Origin: Candidatus Hydrogenedentota bacterium
GTDB taxonomy: Bacteria; UBA8481; J006
DNA: 64,000 nt
NCBI GenBank assembly: GCA_003697085.1
Contig: RFFU01000074.1
Span: 135,725 to 199,724, forward strand
Direction: 5' to 3'
A model generated the notes under the pieces. The model searched no databases. It was not told the DNA's origin and saw only the letters and a program-made list of their open reading frames with translations. Below, in pieces: positions 18,582 to 27,876 of this stretch. Each line of letters opens with the position of its first letter. The stretch's first letter is position 1. A program made the position numbers and the translations under genes.

Positions 18582-21053
18582 TCAGGAAGGAATCATCCGT
18601 GCGGTGACATAACACGGCCTATTTGGGTCTGTGACAATCGGTATCGTATTTCCGGGCACGGGGTGCCCGTCGACTTTCAGCTCAATTCGGCCTTTTTCAA
18701 GGCCATCGGGATTGAGGACGGTGATTTTATAACGACCGTTTCGAAAAAAACGTTCTACAGTGAAACGCTTCCAGTGGGCGGGAACGCAGGGGTCGACGAC
18801 GAGGCCGTCGAAAGAAGGCCGAATGCCGAGAATTCTCTGAGTGATGAGGACATAGTTCCAGGCAGCGCTTCCGGTGAGCCAGGAATTTTTTCCCTCGCCG
18901 GGAAGCGCGGCCGCCTTTCCGGAGATCATTTGACAATAAACGTAGGGTTCAACTTTGTGGAGAAGCCGGCGTTTCTCGTCGAAGAACGTCGGGGTAATAC
19001 GCTGATAGATATCGAACGCGCGGTTTCCATGTCCCACAATAGTTTCCGCGATACCCAACCAGGGATTATTATGACAAAACACACCGCCGTTTTCCTTGTA
19101 TCCCGGCGGATAGGAAGTGATTTCCCCGAGAGATTTGTCATAGCGGGTGTAAGCGGGTTCCACGAGGACGGAGCCAAAGGGCGTGTCCAAGTGTGTTTTG
19201 GCTGAGGAGAGGGCTTTTTCAGCGCGGCCGTCGTTCAAACCGACACCGGCCATGACACAAAAGGCCTGGGATTCGATGAAGATTTTTCCTTCAGGACACA
19301 AATGGCTTCCCACCCTTTTTCCCGTAGCGTCAAAGGCGCGGAGGAACCATTGGCCGTCCCACCCGTGTTCTTCAACAGCCGTTCTGAATTTTGTTGTTTC
19401 TTTTTCGAGAAATTCCGCCAGTTCGTTTCTTCCTGTGATGCGACAGAGCTGAATAAAATCGGGGGCGACAAAGAGGAAAAGACCGGCGATCATCAGCGAT
19501 TCCGCGATTGGTCCCTCGGAAGGGCCGGTCGTCTGAAAAGGTTCATCGGGGGTTTCGGAGAAGCAGTTGAGATTGAGACAATCGTTCCAATCGGCGCGGC
19601 CGATCAGAGGGAGGCCGTGGGGGCCTTTATGATCAATCGTGAAGACGATAGCGCGCCGAAGATGTTCGAAAAACGGCGCTGTCGACCCGCGGCCGCAATC
19701 AAAGCGCACGGGTTCGGAAAGGATCGAGAAGTCACCGGTTTCCTTGATATAGGATGTTGCGGCGAGAACTAGCCAAAGGGGGTCATCGTTGAAACCGCTT
19801 CCTATTTCGTTGTTTCCTATGCGGGTGAGGGGTTGATACTGGTGATAGGCATGGCCGTTTTCAAGTTGGGTCGAGGCGAGATCAAGAAGGCGGATTCGAG
19901 TGCGCGTGGGTTCCATGTGGACGAATCCCAGGATATCCTGCGCGGAATCACGAAAGCCCATTCCCCTGCCGATTCCGGATTCGAAATAAGAAGCCGATCG
20001 TGAAAAATTAAATGTGGTCATGCATTGGTAAGGATTCCAGATATTGATCGATCGATCGAGAGCAGGGATTCCTGTTGAGGCGCGGAAACGTGACAGTCGT
20101 TCGTCCCAATATTCCCCCAAGGTTTCTAAAGATCTCTGGATTTGTTCTTTGGTGGCGAACTCCTTTTTTATGGCTTCTGCAGGTTCCTTATTAATACCGC
20201 GTTTCGAGCTCCATTTTTTGTCAGGCGGTACCTCGACGTACCCCAACAAAAAAATAAAGTCTCGTTTTTCTCCCGATTCAAGACTGAACCTCAAATGGTG
20301 AGAGGAAACCGGGGACCAGCCATGAGCCAAAGAATTTCGGGAAACGTTATCTTCAAGGACCTGCGGGCTTTCTAAACCCCGATTTATTCCAATGAATTCT
20401 TTACGATCGGTGTCAAAGCCGACCAGAGGAGCGTTGACCGAGTGAAAAGCGTAATGGTTTCGACGCTCCCGAAATTCCGTTTTATGGTAAATGGTCGAAG
20501 CGTTTTGATCCACCTCGACTTCTCCGGTGCTGAAATTCCTTTGAAAATTGGTCATATCGTCGAAAGCATTCCACAGACAGAATTCAATAAAGGAATAAAG
20601 ATCGAGATTTCGTCGCGAGGAAGACAAGTTTGTAAGGGTCATATGATGAATTTCGACATTCGCCTTCAGCGGAACGAAAAACAGCGTTTCCACGCGGAGA
20701 CCGTACAATTCCGTCGTGATCACTGTGTAACCCAACCCATGGCGGCATTCGAAGAAATCGGGTTTGATCCGCATAGGACGGACGGTCGGGGACCAAAAGC
20801 GCGTTCCATCATGAAGGAAAAAAGTTCGGCCGTCGTTGTCGAGAGGGATATTGTTGTAGCGGTAACGGGTTATTCGACGAAGCCGGGCATCCTTGTAAAA
20901 ACAATAACCTCCCGCGGTATGAGAGATCAGAGAGTAGAAATCCTCCGTCCCCAGGTAATTGATCCACGGATGGGGGAGATCAGGGGTATGGATAATAAAT
21001 TCCTTGCGCGAATCATCGAAGGTTCCAAGAGTTGTGGCCTGCTTTTCTTTCAT
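18582..21053 (-). CDS. cepA: Cellobiose phosphorylase (GH94)
   Basis: An 823-residue cytoplasmic enzyme that splits cellobiose with phosphate into glucose 1-phosphate and glucose, saving ATP. Nearly every block known from clostridial cellobiose phosphorylase is present: 'PWINYLGTEDFYSLISHTAG', 'ARLRRITRYRYNN', 'CLWNAFDDMTNFQRNFSTGE', 'SYFESGIGRGMGFRDS', and 'GRADWNDCLNLNCF' with catalytic Asp491. The C-terminus has 'KNSWLTGSAAWN'. The length equals the family norm. The start is fixed by an AGGAGGT site about 13 bases upstream. It lies only 32 bp downstream of gspF on the same strand, so it is probably cotranscribed with secretion genes, an unusual pairing. It converges with the GH9 gene, fitting intracellular use of cellulose breakdown products. 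Confidence 0.96.
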   Translation of the reverse strand: MKEKQATTLGTFDDSRKEFIIHTPDLPHPWINYLGTEDFYSLISHTAGGYCFYKDARLRRITRYRYNNIPLDNDGRTFFLHDGTRFWSPTVRPMRIKPDFFECRHGLGYTVITTELYGLRVETLFFVPLKANVEIHHMTLTNLSSSRRNLDLYSFIEFCLWNAFDDMTNFQRNFSTGEVEVDQNASTIYHKTEFRERRNHYAFHSVNAPLVGFDTDRKEFIGINRGLESPQVLEDNVSRNSLAHGWSPVSSHHLRFSLESGEKRDFIFLLGYVEVPPDKKWSSKRGINKEPAEAIKKEFATKEQIQRSLETLGEYWDERLSRFRASTGIPALDRSINIWNPYQCMTTFNFSRSASYFESGIGRGMGFRDSAQDILGFVHMEPTRTRIRLLDLASTQLENGHAYHQYQPLTRIGNNEIGSGFNDDPLWLVLAATSYIKETGDFSILSEPVRFDCGRGSTAPFFEHLRRAIVFTIDHKGPHGLPLIGRADWNDCLNLNCFSETPDEPFQTTGPSEGPIAESLMIAGLFLFVAPDFIQLCRITGRNELAEFLEKETTKFRTAVEEHGWDGQWFLRAFDATGKRVGSHLCPEGKIFIESQAFCVMAGVGLNDGRAEKALSSAKTHLDTPFGSVLVEPAYTRYDKSLGEITSYPPGYKENGGVFCHNNPWLGIAETIVGHGNRAFDIYQRITPTFFDEKRRLLHKVEPYVYCQMISGKAAALPGEGKNSWLTGSAAWNYVLITQRILGIRPSFDGLVVDPCVPAHWKRFTVERFFRNGRYKITVLNPDGLEKGRIELKVDGHPVPGNTIPIVTDPNRPCYVTARMIPS

Positions 21054-21085
21054 AGGTTTTCGTTCAACCTCCTGTGTCTTTGTAT

Positions 21086-22180
21086 TTAAACAGTGCGGAT
21101 TTTCAACATTGGAAGATAGAGAGAAATTACTACCCCTCCCAAGAGAGCGACGATAAAAACAATTGCGATTGGTTCAAGAACCGCAGTGAATATTCTCAGC
21201 GTTAAGTCCACCTCACTCTCGAAAAATTCAGCTGCTTGGACGAGCATTTCCGGAAGTTCTCCGGTTTCCTCTCCGGCGGCCGAAAGTTCCGACATCAACT
21301 TCGGGAACAACTCTTGATCCGATAACGCTTGGGAGAAAGAAATTCCTTGAGAGATTGCGGATTCGATACTTTGTGCCGTCCTCATGAAAACAACGTTTTC
21401 CAACACCTGGCTAACGACCGCCAGCGCATCGACGATATTTACGCCGCTCGCCATAAGAAGCGCCAAGGTCGAGGCGAAACGCGCCGTAAGAGTCTTCGTC
21501 AAAAGGGCCCCCCAGATAGGAGTTCTCAATAGAAATCGGTCGCGAAACTCTTGGAATTGCGGGATGTTCCGGGTTCGTGTGAGCAAATAGATCAATACCA
21601 CGGAAGAGATCAGGAGGAGAAGATTGTTCGGAAACGTGAAAAGGTTGTGTGTGAGGAAGTCGCTGATTCCGAGAACGACGCGCGTTGGAAGAGGAAGCGC
21701 TGTTCCGTGTTTCAAAATGGTGCTCTTCAAGCGGGGTACCAAATAGATCAGAAAGGCTCCCAATATCAGGAAACTTACGAGGAGAACAACAATGGGATAC
21801 GCCAACGCCGTAATAATTTTCGATTTTAGAGCAATGGATTTTTCCTGAAACGCATAAACCCGCGCCAACATTTCCGGGAGTTGTCCGGATGTTTCCCCCG
21901 CGCGAACCAAGTTGACGTAGACAGGGCGAAAAGTTCTCGGGTGTTTCGCGAGGGCTTGGGAGAGGGGGACGCCTGCAGTCACATCATGGTGAATGGATGA
22001 CAGGATCCCTCTGAAGAATTCGTTTTCCGTTTGATCGCGGGTGATCAATAACGCCCGATCCAAGGGAAGACGAGCCTTCAAAAGCGTGAGAAGAATTCGC
22101 GTAAAAATCAAAAGGTCTTTATCGGAAACGCGCTGGCGAAAAATAATTTTTTTGTTGGCGGAGTGTCTCCTGAAAACCAT
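21086..22180 (-). CDS. gspF: Type II secretion/type IV pilus inner-membrane platform protein GspF/PilC
   Basis: A 364-residue polytopic protein with the duplicated T2SSF domain. Copy one runs from 'LLIFTRILLTLLKARLPL' to 'GETSGQLPEML' (about 25-130). Copy two runs from 'RFASTLALLMASGVNIVDA' to 'GEETGELPEML' (about 228-330). Each is followed by transmembrane helices, three in all. It anchors the assembly ATPase and the pseudopilin extraction site. It starts 11 bp after gspE. The length is slightly short of the usual 400 residues, missing part of the N-terminal cytoplasmic extension. Confidence 0.94.
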   Translation of the reverse strand: MVFRRHSANKKIIFRQRVSDKDLLIFTRILLTLLKARLPLDRALLITRDQTENEFFRGILSSIHHDVTAGVPLSQALAKHPRTFRPVYVNLVRAGETSGQLPEMLARVYAFQEKSIALKSKIITALAYPIVVLLVSFLILGAFLIYLVPRLKSTILKHGTALPLPTRVVLGISDFLTHNLFTFPNNLLLLISSVVLIYLLTRTRNIPQFQEFRDRFLLRTPIWGALLTKTLTARFASTLALLMASGVNIVDALAVVSQVLENVVFMRTAQSIESAISQGISFSQALSDQELFPKLMSELSAAGEETGELPEMLVQAAEFFESEVDLTLRIFTAVLEPIAIVFIVALLGGVVISLYLPMLKIRTV

Positions 22181-22191
22181 TGGAGTTCTGG

Positions 22192-23928
22192 TTATTCCGA
22201 TTCCGTAAGAGATACGCGCAGGACTTCGTCCATCGTCGTTATCCCCTGAAGCGCTTTGTCAAAACCACATTCCACCATCGTGCGCATTCCAGAGGTTTTG
22301 GCGACCCGCCGGATTTCGTGGGGAGACCGTTTTTCCAAGACCATTTTTCGAATTTCGTCGTTCGGTTTCAGGAGTTCATAAATGGTCGTCCGGCCCCGGT
22401 ATCCGGTCCCCAGACATTCATCGCAGCCTGCACCGCGATAGAGAACAAAAGGGTCATCGGGGATATTGCGGAGCCCCAGCTGCTCCAGCCCATTTCGTTC
22501 AGCAGGATAGGAAGTTCTGCAACAGGGGCAGATTTTCCGTACAAGCCGCTGGGCTTCTGTTAGATGAACCGAGGAGGTTATCAAAAAGGGCTCAACCCCC
22601 ATATCGATCAACCGCGTCATAGCGCTCGTCGAGTCATTGGTATGGAGCGTGCTGAGAACCAGATGCCCGGTGAGGGCGGCGCGAATCGCGATTTCGGCCG
22701 TTTCCAAGTCGCGGATTTCGCCGATCATGACGATGTCGGGATCCTGGCGGAGGATGGAACGCAGAGCGGCGGCAAAAGTCATTCCTATTTCACTCTTGAC
22801 AGCGACGGCATTGACGCCTTTGAGCCGATATTCTACCGGATCTTCCACAGTTGTGATGTTTTTTTCGGGCGAATTGATCGAATTTAATCCGGCGTAAAGA
22901 GTGGTGGTTTTACCGCTTCCGGTCGGACCGGTTACAAGAACCATCCCGTACGGCCGTTTAAGGGCCTCCAAGAGGTGTTTCAGATCTTGATCTTCAAAAC
23001 CGAGAGTATGGAGGTCGAGAGGGATGCTTTCCATGTCTAAGAGACGCATTACGATTTTTTCCCCATAGACATCGGGGAGAATTGAAACGCGGATATCAAT
23101 ATTATTTCCATCCACTTTTATCAAAATTCGCCCGTCCTGAGGAAGGCGTTTTTCAGCGATATCCAGGCCGGCCATTATTTTGACGCGGCTCAGAATAGCG
23201 GGATACATAGCGAGCGGCGGGGCTTGAATTTCGTGGAGGATTCCGTCGATGCGGTAACGCAGCCGAAGTTCACGCTCGAAGGGTTCTAAATGAATATCAC
23301 TGGCCCCTTTTTTAGCGGCCTCGAGTAGGATGAGGTTGACGACACGAATTGTCGGGACTTCACTCGATTTTTGTTGAAGAACGGAGATGTCTTCCTCTTC
23401 TTCCTGCTCCACGATTTCGAAATCACTTTCCCCCACGATGGTCATCATCTCATTGATACTGTTTTTGCCGCGGAACGCTTTTCGGAGCTCGCGTTGGATT
23501 TCGGGGATCGACGCGACCAAGATATCAAGGTTTCGTTTCGAATGAAAACGAAGGACTGCGCGCGCTTCAGGGTTGTTTGGATTTGCCATCGCCACGGTTA
23601 ACGTTTTTTCTGTGACGTTAATGGGAAGCAAATGAAATCTGTAACACACCGATTCTGGAACAACCTTCAGAGCCTCCGGGTCAGTGGGATGTCGTTCGGG
23701 AATATATGGCGGAAGACCATGGAGGCGTGCCAAGAAGATCGTAAGAGTTTGGGCGGGGACCGCTTCCATTTCAGCGAGAACTTCATCCAGACGCTTGTCG
23801 GGATGGGATGACAGTTGCTCTTTTGCGAGAACCAGGGTTCTTTCATCAACAACATTTTCTTTCAAAAGAAGGGATTCCAATGTCTCTAAGACCTGGGTCA
23901 CAACACTGCCACTCCACTTTCTAAACAA
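22192..23928 (-). CDS. gspE: Type II secretion/type IV pilus assembly ATPase GspE/PilB
   Basis: A 578-residue cytoplasmic hexameric ATPase. It has an N-terminal MshEN-type domain (about 10-150), then an N2 domain with 'ASDIHLEP' and 'RYRIDG'. The Walker A is 'GPTGSGKTTT' near 334, the Asp box is near 'TVEDPVEY', the Walker B is 'DPDIVMIGEIRD', and a His box contains 'STLHTNDS'. A CxxC zinc site is split between 'CPCC' and 'CDEC', as in GspE/PilB. It powers pseudopilus or pilus assembly. It is first in a minus-strand operon with gspF and cepA, and is divergent from the pseudopilin operon, so one intergenic region probably controls both halves of the machine. Confidence 0.95.
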   Translation of the reverse strand: MFRKWSGSVVTQVLETLESLLLKENVVDERTLVLAKEQLSSHPDKRLDEVLAEMEAVPAQTLTIFLARLHGLPPYIPERHPTDPEALKVVPESVCYRFHLLPINVTEKTLTVAMANPNNPEARAVLRFHSKRNLDILVASIPEIQRELRKAFRGKNSINEMMTIVGESDFEIVEQEEEEDISVLQQKSSEVPTIRVVNLILLEAAKKGASDIHLEPFERELRLRYRIDGILHEIQAPPLAMYPAILSRVKIMAGLDIAEKRLPQDGRILIKVDGNNIDIRVSILPDVYGEKIVMRLLDMESIPLDLHTLGFEDQDLKHLLEALKRPYGMVLVTGPTGSGKTTTLYAGLNSINSPEKNITTVEDPVEYRLKGVNAVAVKSEIGMTFAAALRSILRQDPDIVMIGEIRDLETAEIAIRAALTGHLVLSTLHTNDSTSAMTRLIDMGVEPFLITSSVHLTEAQRLVRKICPCCRTSYPAERNGLEQLGLRNIPDDPFVLYRGAGCDECLGTGYRGRTTIYELLKPNDEIRKMVLEKRSPHEIRRVAKTSGMRTMVECGFDKALQGITTMDEVLRVSLTESE

Positions 23929-23978
23929 TACCTGCGGTCAGTTTCTTCACGGCGTATTGAGTTAATTTGCCAGCATTA

Positions 23979-24007
23979 AAGATAGCGGTTTCTTTTTGTT
24001 GCGGCAA
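23979..24007 (-). promoter_or_regulatory. Candidate promoter for gspE-gspF-cepA
   Basis: Read on the minus strand, TTGCCG (24007-24002) and TATCTT (23984-23979) are separated by 17 bases. Each matches the sigma70 consensus at four of six positions. It is correctly placed about 50 bases before the gspE start. The match is moderate. Confidence 0.4.
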
Positions 24008-24020
24008 AGAAAAAATCTTA

Positions 24021-24048
24021 TTGCTTCTTTATGAAAAGGTTTTATAAT
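24021..24048 (+). promoter_or_regulatory. Candidate promoter for the gspG operon
   Basis: TTGCTT at 24021-24026 and a perfect TATAAT at 24043-24048 are separated by 16 bases. They lie about 110 bases upstream of the gspG start, in the only divergent gap between the two secretion operons. Confidence 0.6.
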
Positions 24049-24156
24049 CCTTTTTATAAGGTAGGAAAGGATTCCGGAAGGATTTTCGGTGGATGTTGGT
24101 TTTGGAGGAGAGTATCTCCGGCGGGGGAAGGGAGTGCAGAGAAGGAGAGGGTCGTC

Positions 24157-24687
24157 ATGATTCAAAGAGTGGGTTTCAGAAAACAAGGCGGATTTACGAT
24201 AATCGAACTCACAGCGGTTTTGTTGATCATTGGGATTTTGATGGCGGTGGCGGCGCTGAGTTTTCGAGGGAATGAGGAAGCCGCCAAAATCACCTCGGCT
24301 CGCGCTTCGCTGAGAAATATACAAAATGCTCTCGAGACGTATCGATTACAAAAGAAATATTATCCCACGGGAACGGATCGCGTGGGGTTGGCGAAACTTG
24401 TCAATGCCGGTCTGATTTCGGAGGAGAACCTCGAAGATCCCTGGGGGAACGACTATCATTATGAGCCGGTTCCTGAAGACAAGCCGACGGGTTATCGGCT
24501 GGAGAGCTACGGATCGGATGGGGTGGACGGACCGGAGGATCCGACGCTCCAGATGAGTAGTGCTTCGGCCGACGAGGAGGTGCAGAATCTGGATGAAGAA
24601 GCATTAGAGGGAGTCGATATTCCGGCTCCCATAGACAGCCGTCGGCATGATTGGGACGATTCCAATGACAACGTTGAGGTTCAATAA
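24157..24687 (+). CDS. gspG: Major pseudopilin GspG
   Basis: A 176-residue pseudopilin. The ATG at 24157 is chosen because it gives a normal prepilin leader (MIQRVGFRKQGG, cleavage before FTIIEL) and follows a GAAGGAGAGG site; longer frames upstream are not needed. The hydrophobic stalk 'FTIIELTAVLLIIGILMAVA' has the conserved Glu5. The globular part has the GspG hallmarks 'DPWGNDYHYE' and 'YRLESYGSDGVDG', where calcium is bound in the family. The C-terminus has an acidic extension. It forms the pseudopilus shaft that pushes substrates through the secretin. It is first in an operon that continues to about 36321. Confidence 0.92.
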   Translation: MIQRVGFRKQGGFTIIELTAVLLIIGILMAVAALSFRGNEEAAKITSARASLRNIQNALETYRLQKKYYPTGTDRVGLAKLVNAGLISEENLEDPWGNDYHYEPVPEDKPTGYRLESYGSDGVDGPEDPTLQMSSASADEEVQNLDEEALEGVDIPAPIDSRRHDWDDSNDNVEVQ

Positions 24688-24762
24688 GATTTGGAAGACG
24701 TATTGCCGTTGTGGGAATACGAAGGAAGGAGAGGGGGATTGACGGCGAATAGATCGGACTAG

Positions 24763-25449
24763 GTGGTGTCTGAACGAAGCGGTAGAGTTGCGGGGGACGG
24801 GTGTGGGAATCGGGGGATCCCGGGGAGAATTTCCGGCTTTACGATCGTCGAGCTGACTCTCAGTCTGTTTCTGATGGCCCTTATTCTTTCGGCCGTGTTT
24901 GGTGTCTTTTTTTCAACTGCGAAATCCGGGAACGAAGTGGAGCGGCATGCAACGGCTTTGCGGTTGGCGTCGAGTGAAATGGAGCGGTTGGCCTCTTATT
25001 CAAATCCCTTGTATATCGGAATTTCCGGGGGAAAGGGAACGGGAGAAAAGCCGAAGGTTGTCGGCAGGGATATTTCATTTAAGGATCATTTTTCCATCGT
25101 GAGGAGAATTCACGCGGCGGAAACGAACCAAGATGTTCCGGGATTCATTCCGTCGGCGGACGATCTGATAACGGCGTTTATCGAGCCCAAGGACTATGTT
25201 CGTCGTCTTGCTGTTGTAGAAACGGAGGAGGAAAAAGCAGAAGCGGCTTCCGGTTCGACCGGAGAGTTGCGGCATGTTAGTAGAGACGCGGTTTTCGCTC
25301 GGACGGTAGAGAGAGAGATCCTTTCCTTTCATCCGCCTCTCGTCAAGGTATGGGTGACGGTCTATTGGAACGACAGGAGCGCGGGAATAGATCCTTTGGA
25401 GGATGGAGAGGCGGACTCCGTTCAGATCAGCACGTTATTGGCAGGTTAG
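24763..25449 (+). CDS. Minor pseudopilin (GspI/GspH-like)
   Basis: A 228-residue protein with a type IV pilin N-terminus: a basic 24-residue leader ending 'GRIS-G', then 'FTIVELTLSLFLMALILSAV' with Glu5. The rest is not recognisable by motif but contains 'ASSEMERLAS', similar to the helix after the stalk in GspI-like minor pseudopilins. It starts at tandem GTG codons (24763/24766), 75 bp after gspG, with no good RBS. It is expected to be part of the pseudopilus tip complex. The exact H/I/J class is inferred from order and is uncertain. Confidence 0.75.
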   Translation: MVSERSGRVAGDGCGNRGIPGRISGFTIVELTLSLFLMALILSAVFGVFFSTAKSGNEVERHATALRLASSEMERLASYSNPLYIGISGGKGTGEKPKVVGRDISFKDHFSIVRRIHAAETNQDVPGFIPSADDLITAFIEPKDYVRRLAVVETEEEKAEAASGSTGELRHVSRDAVFARTVEREILSFHPPLVKVWVTVYWNDRSAGIDPLEDGEADSVQISTLLAG

Positions 25450-25459
25450 GTTTTCGAAA

Positions 25460-26374
25460 ATGGAAATGATCGCTCGAAGGAAGAGGGAAGGGTTCACAAT
25501 CATTGAACTGGTGGCCGTTTTGTTAATTTTGGGAATCGTGACTTTGGCTATTTCCGAAGCGTATAATGGAATGATATTCACTTCGGAAGAACAAAGGTCG
25601 AAGATGTTTGCCAACCAGGATATCACGTTTTTCGCCCGGAAAATGACGAATGAGATGCTTGGGATATCGCGTCTTCTTCCGACAGGAAACGGCCAAATAT
25701 TCACAGGTGATTTTTTTCTGGACAAAATTATTTCCGTGCTTCCCACCGGCGATAAAGTGGTGGAAGGCCGCCTTGCGGCTTTTCGTTTGGTTGAGGTCAA
25801 GAGCCCATATTCATCAAGTCAGGCCGAGCGATTTCTTGAGTTACAAGTGAGAAGAAGTCGGTATCGTTGGACGGATCAGTTGGCGATCAACAAAGACAAT
25901 GACGGCCCGGACGGAGTATCGGCCGATGAATATCGAAAAGATGCGGAGGGGGCTTTTCTGGATGTCGATAACGCCGATGAAGATGAGGATCCTAAAACGG
26001 GTGTCGACGTCTTCGACGACGATGGCTTTCCCGACGATTTAGGAAAGATTGAAGTGGTCGATGGGGAAATTTCAAAGGCGGAACATCGGGAACTCGTGGA
26101 ACAAGGTGACTGGGAAACTTTTTTTAACGGTATTTCACCCCGGGAAAAAGAGGCCTATATTCTTCCTGTTTCGATGTCGTTTACGTTTTTTGATTCTCTG
26201 GGGATACCCCTTAATGAAAGAAACGAAGATTTATCGAGCCTTGGTATCTATGAGCTGAACCAAGCAAGGACGATGCGAGTGTCGATCGTGTATCGAAGGC
26301 GTGTAGGGGGGAGGATCCTGGATTCGGAAGAGGAGGCCAGCTTCGTCGTTGGTCTTGGAACATTGAATTCTTAG
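25460..26374 (+). CDS. Minor pseudopilin (GspJ-like)
   Basis: A 304-residue protein. The ATG at 25460 gives a short leader (MEMIARRKREG) before 'FTIIELVAVLLILGIVTLAI'; an upstream in-frame start would overlap the preceding gene. Size and order suggest a GspJ-type tip pseudopilin. A very acidic segment with Asp/Glu runs (about residues 150-205), rich in 'DNDGPDGVSADE' and 'DNADEDEDPKTG' types of sequence, could bind calcium. It is 10 bp downstream of the previous pseudopilin gene, so cotranscribed. The identity of the subclass is inferred. Confidence 0.78.
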   Translation: MEMIARRKREGFTIIELVAVLLILGIVTLAISEAYNGMIFTSEEQRSKMFANQDITFFARKMTNEMLGISRLLPTGNGQIFTGDFFLDKIISVLPTGDKVVEGRLAAFRLVEVKSPYSSSQAERFLELQVRRSRYRWTDQLAINKDNDGPDGVSADEYRKDAEGAFLDVDNADEDEDPKTGVDVFDDDGFPDDLGKIEVVDGEISKAEHRELVEQGDWETFFNGISPREKEAYILPVSMSFTFFDSLGIPLNERNEDLSSLGIYELNQARTMRVSIVYRRRVGGRILDSEEEASFVVGLGTLNS

Positions 26375-26442
26375 AGAACGGAAAAGTCATGGGGAGGGAA
26401 AGAAGGGGAGAATGAAAGAAAGGGAAGAGAAGGGAACGATAA

Positions 26443-27876
26443 ATGGTGCGTGCCGCTGCAATTGAAATTGATTCGCGTGCCCTTCGGTATCTCAAAGGGT
26501 GGGTCGGGAAGAAAAAGGTTACCGTGAAAGAAAAAGGGGAGATGATTTCCGCTGATGAAAAAAGAGGCGCTGAGGGGGGGGACACGGCGGGAATCGCTTG
26601 GTACAACGAGGTTTTGGAAAAATGGAAAGCGACCGGAATGTTTCAAGATGTTGAAGAGTTGGTCGTCGTGGTGCCGGGGCCGAACGCCTTTTATTGTTCT
26701 GTGGTGTTGAGGCCGGAAGATTTGGTCTCGGCCTCCAAAGTTAGTGAACGTTGCGCGGCGGTATTGAAGGACGCCTTGGCATTCTCGAAAGTAGATACGC
26801 GTGTGGGTATTCCCGCCCGGCTTTTGGCGGCGGATGTTCGGGAAGGGCGCGATACCGTTGCAGCAGCCGTACCGCGGTCGGATTTTTCAGTATTCGATGG
26901 ATTATTGCCGAGTCTTTCGGGATTGGGCTGTGACCTGGTCCGGCTGGATATCCGGGGAACCACTCTGGGAGCGGTCGGCGCGGCGCATTTTTCAAACGGA
27001 ATGGTTGTCGACATCAGCGATCGGGCTGCGCGGGGTGTTCTCATTCAGGAGGGAGTAATCCGAAGGTATTTTTATGTGGAGTCTTTGATTGCCCACGGTA
27101 AAGAAGAGGGGTTTTGGGAGAAAGTCTTACACGAGATCACGCTGGCGTTGCCAAACGCCCAAAGAGCCGAAACGCTGCTCGAGAATGTTATGGTTTTAGG
27201 GGTGACGCCGGCTCAAGAGAACCGAATTGCGGAAACATTGAGATGTTTGACGGACCGTCCTCAAATCGATGGCCTGGGAGACGATGATTCAGAAAAGTAT
27301 TCTTCGTGTTACGGGGCGCTTCTCGGCCTGGCGAGAGCGGACGTGCCGGCGCTGAATTTTCTGCCGGAAGAGGCCATCGATTTGATTTACGGTGCTCGGC
27401 GTCGGGGAAGGTATCGCAAGAGGATGCAATGGGTATGTGGGATCGCGTTCGGTGTTTTTCTTATAAGCCAAGCGGCGATGATGGTACAGGAGGAAAAAAG
27501 GGAGGCGTTAAGAGAGGATCTTCGAAAAGATAGAAGTAAAGTTGAAGCAGTAATGAGAAGAAAAAGTGAACTGGAGGAAAAGTATAAGCTCCTGGAAGCG
27601 GCGGAAAATTTGAGGCTGTGGAATTTTTCTTGGGCGGAGTTTCTTTCAAATTTGAGGGATATATTGCCGCGAAAGACGTGGTTGGAGAGTGTTTCGTATG
27701 GAAGGGACGGGGTTTTGAAAATTCGAGGGAGTTCATATTTGAAAAACGCCTCAAAGAAATTAGAGAAATCTCTTAAGGGATTCGAACGACTTGAAAACGT
27801 TCAAATACGAAAAAACAAGCGGAGTTCGGACGGAAAAGTTTTCCGTTTCGAAATTTGGTGCGGAATTCGGAAATGA
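26443..27876 (+). CDS. PilM-PilN / GspL-like fusion inner-membrane assembly protein
   Basis: A 477-residue protein. Residues 1 to about 325 look like a degenerate actin-like PilM/GspL cytoplasmic domain ('AAIEIDSRALRYL', 'LVVVVPGPNAF', 'VVDISDRAARGVLI'). A single transmembrane helix ('WVCGIAFGVFLISQAAMMV', about 331-349) is followed by a coiled coil and a PilN-like ferredoxin-fold domain ('WAEFLSNLRDILPRKTWLESV', 'KIRGSSYLKNASKKLEKSL'). In type IV pili these are two proteins; in T2SS, GspL has this joined form. It probably recruits GspE to the inner membrane. Its stop overlaps the next start (ATGA). The phosphate-binding motifs of active actin-like ATPases are not evident. Confidence 0.78.
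   Translation: MVRAAAIEIDSRALRYLKGWVGKKKVTVKEKGEMISADEKRGAEGGDTAGIAWYNEVLEKWKATGMFQDVEELVVVVPGPNAFYCSVVLRPEDLVSASKVSERCAAVLKDALAFSKVDTRVGIPARLLAADVREGRDTVAAAVPRSDFSVFDGLLPSLSGLGCDLVRLDIRGTTLGAVGAAHFSNGMVVDISDRAARGVLIQEGVIRRYFYVESLIAHGKEEGFWEKVLHEITLALPNAQRAETLLENVMVLGVTPAQENRIAETLRCLTDRPQIDGLGDDDSEKYSSCYGALLGLARADVPALNFLPEEAIDLIYGARRRGRYRKRMQWVCGIAFGVFLISQAAMMVQEEKREALREDLRKDRSKVEAVMRRKSELEEKYKLLEAAENLRLWNFSWAEFLSNLRDILPRKTWLESVSYGRDGVLKIRGSSYLKNASKKLEKSLKGFERLENVQIRKNKRSSDGKVFRFEIWCGIRK

Noticed and set aside
24031-24156. Longer N-terminus for GspG
   Set aside because: The ATG at 24157 gives the normal prepilin leader and RBS, and the longer version would cover the promoter region.
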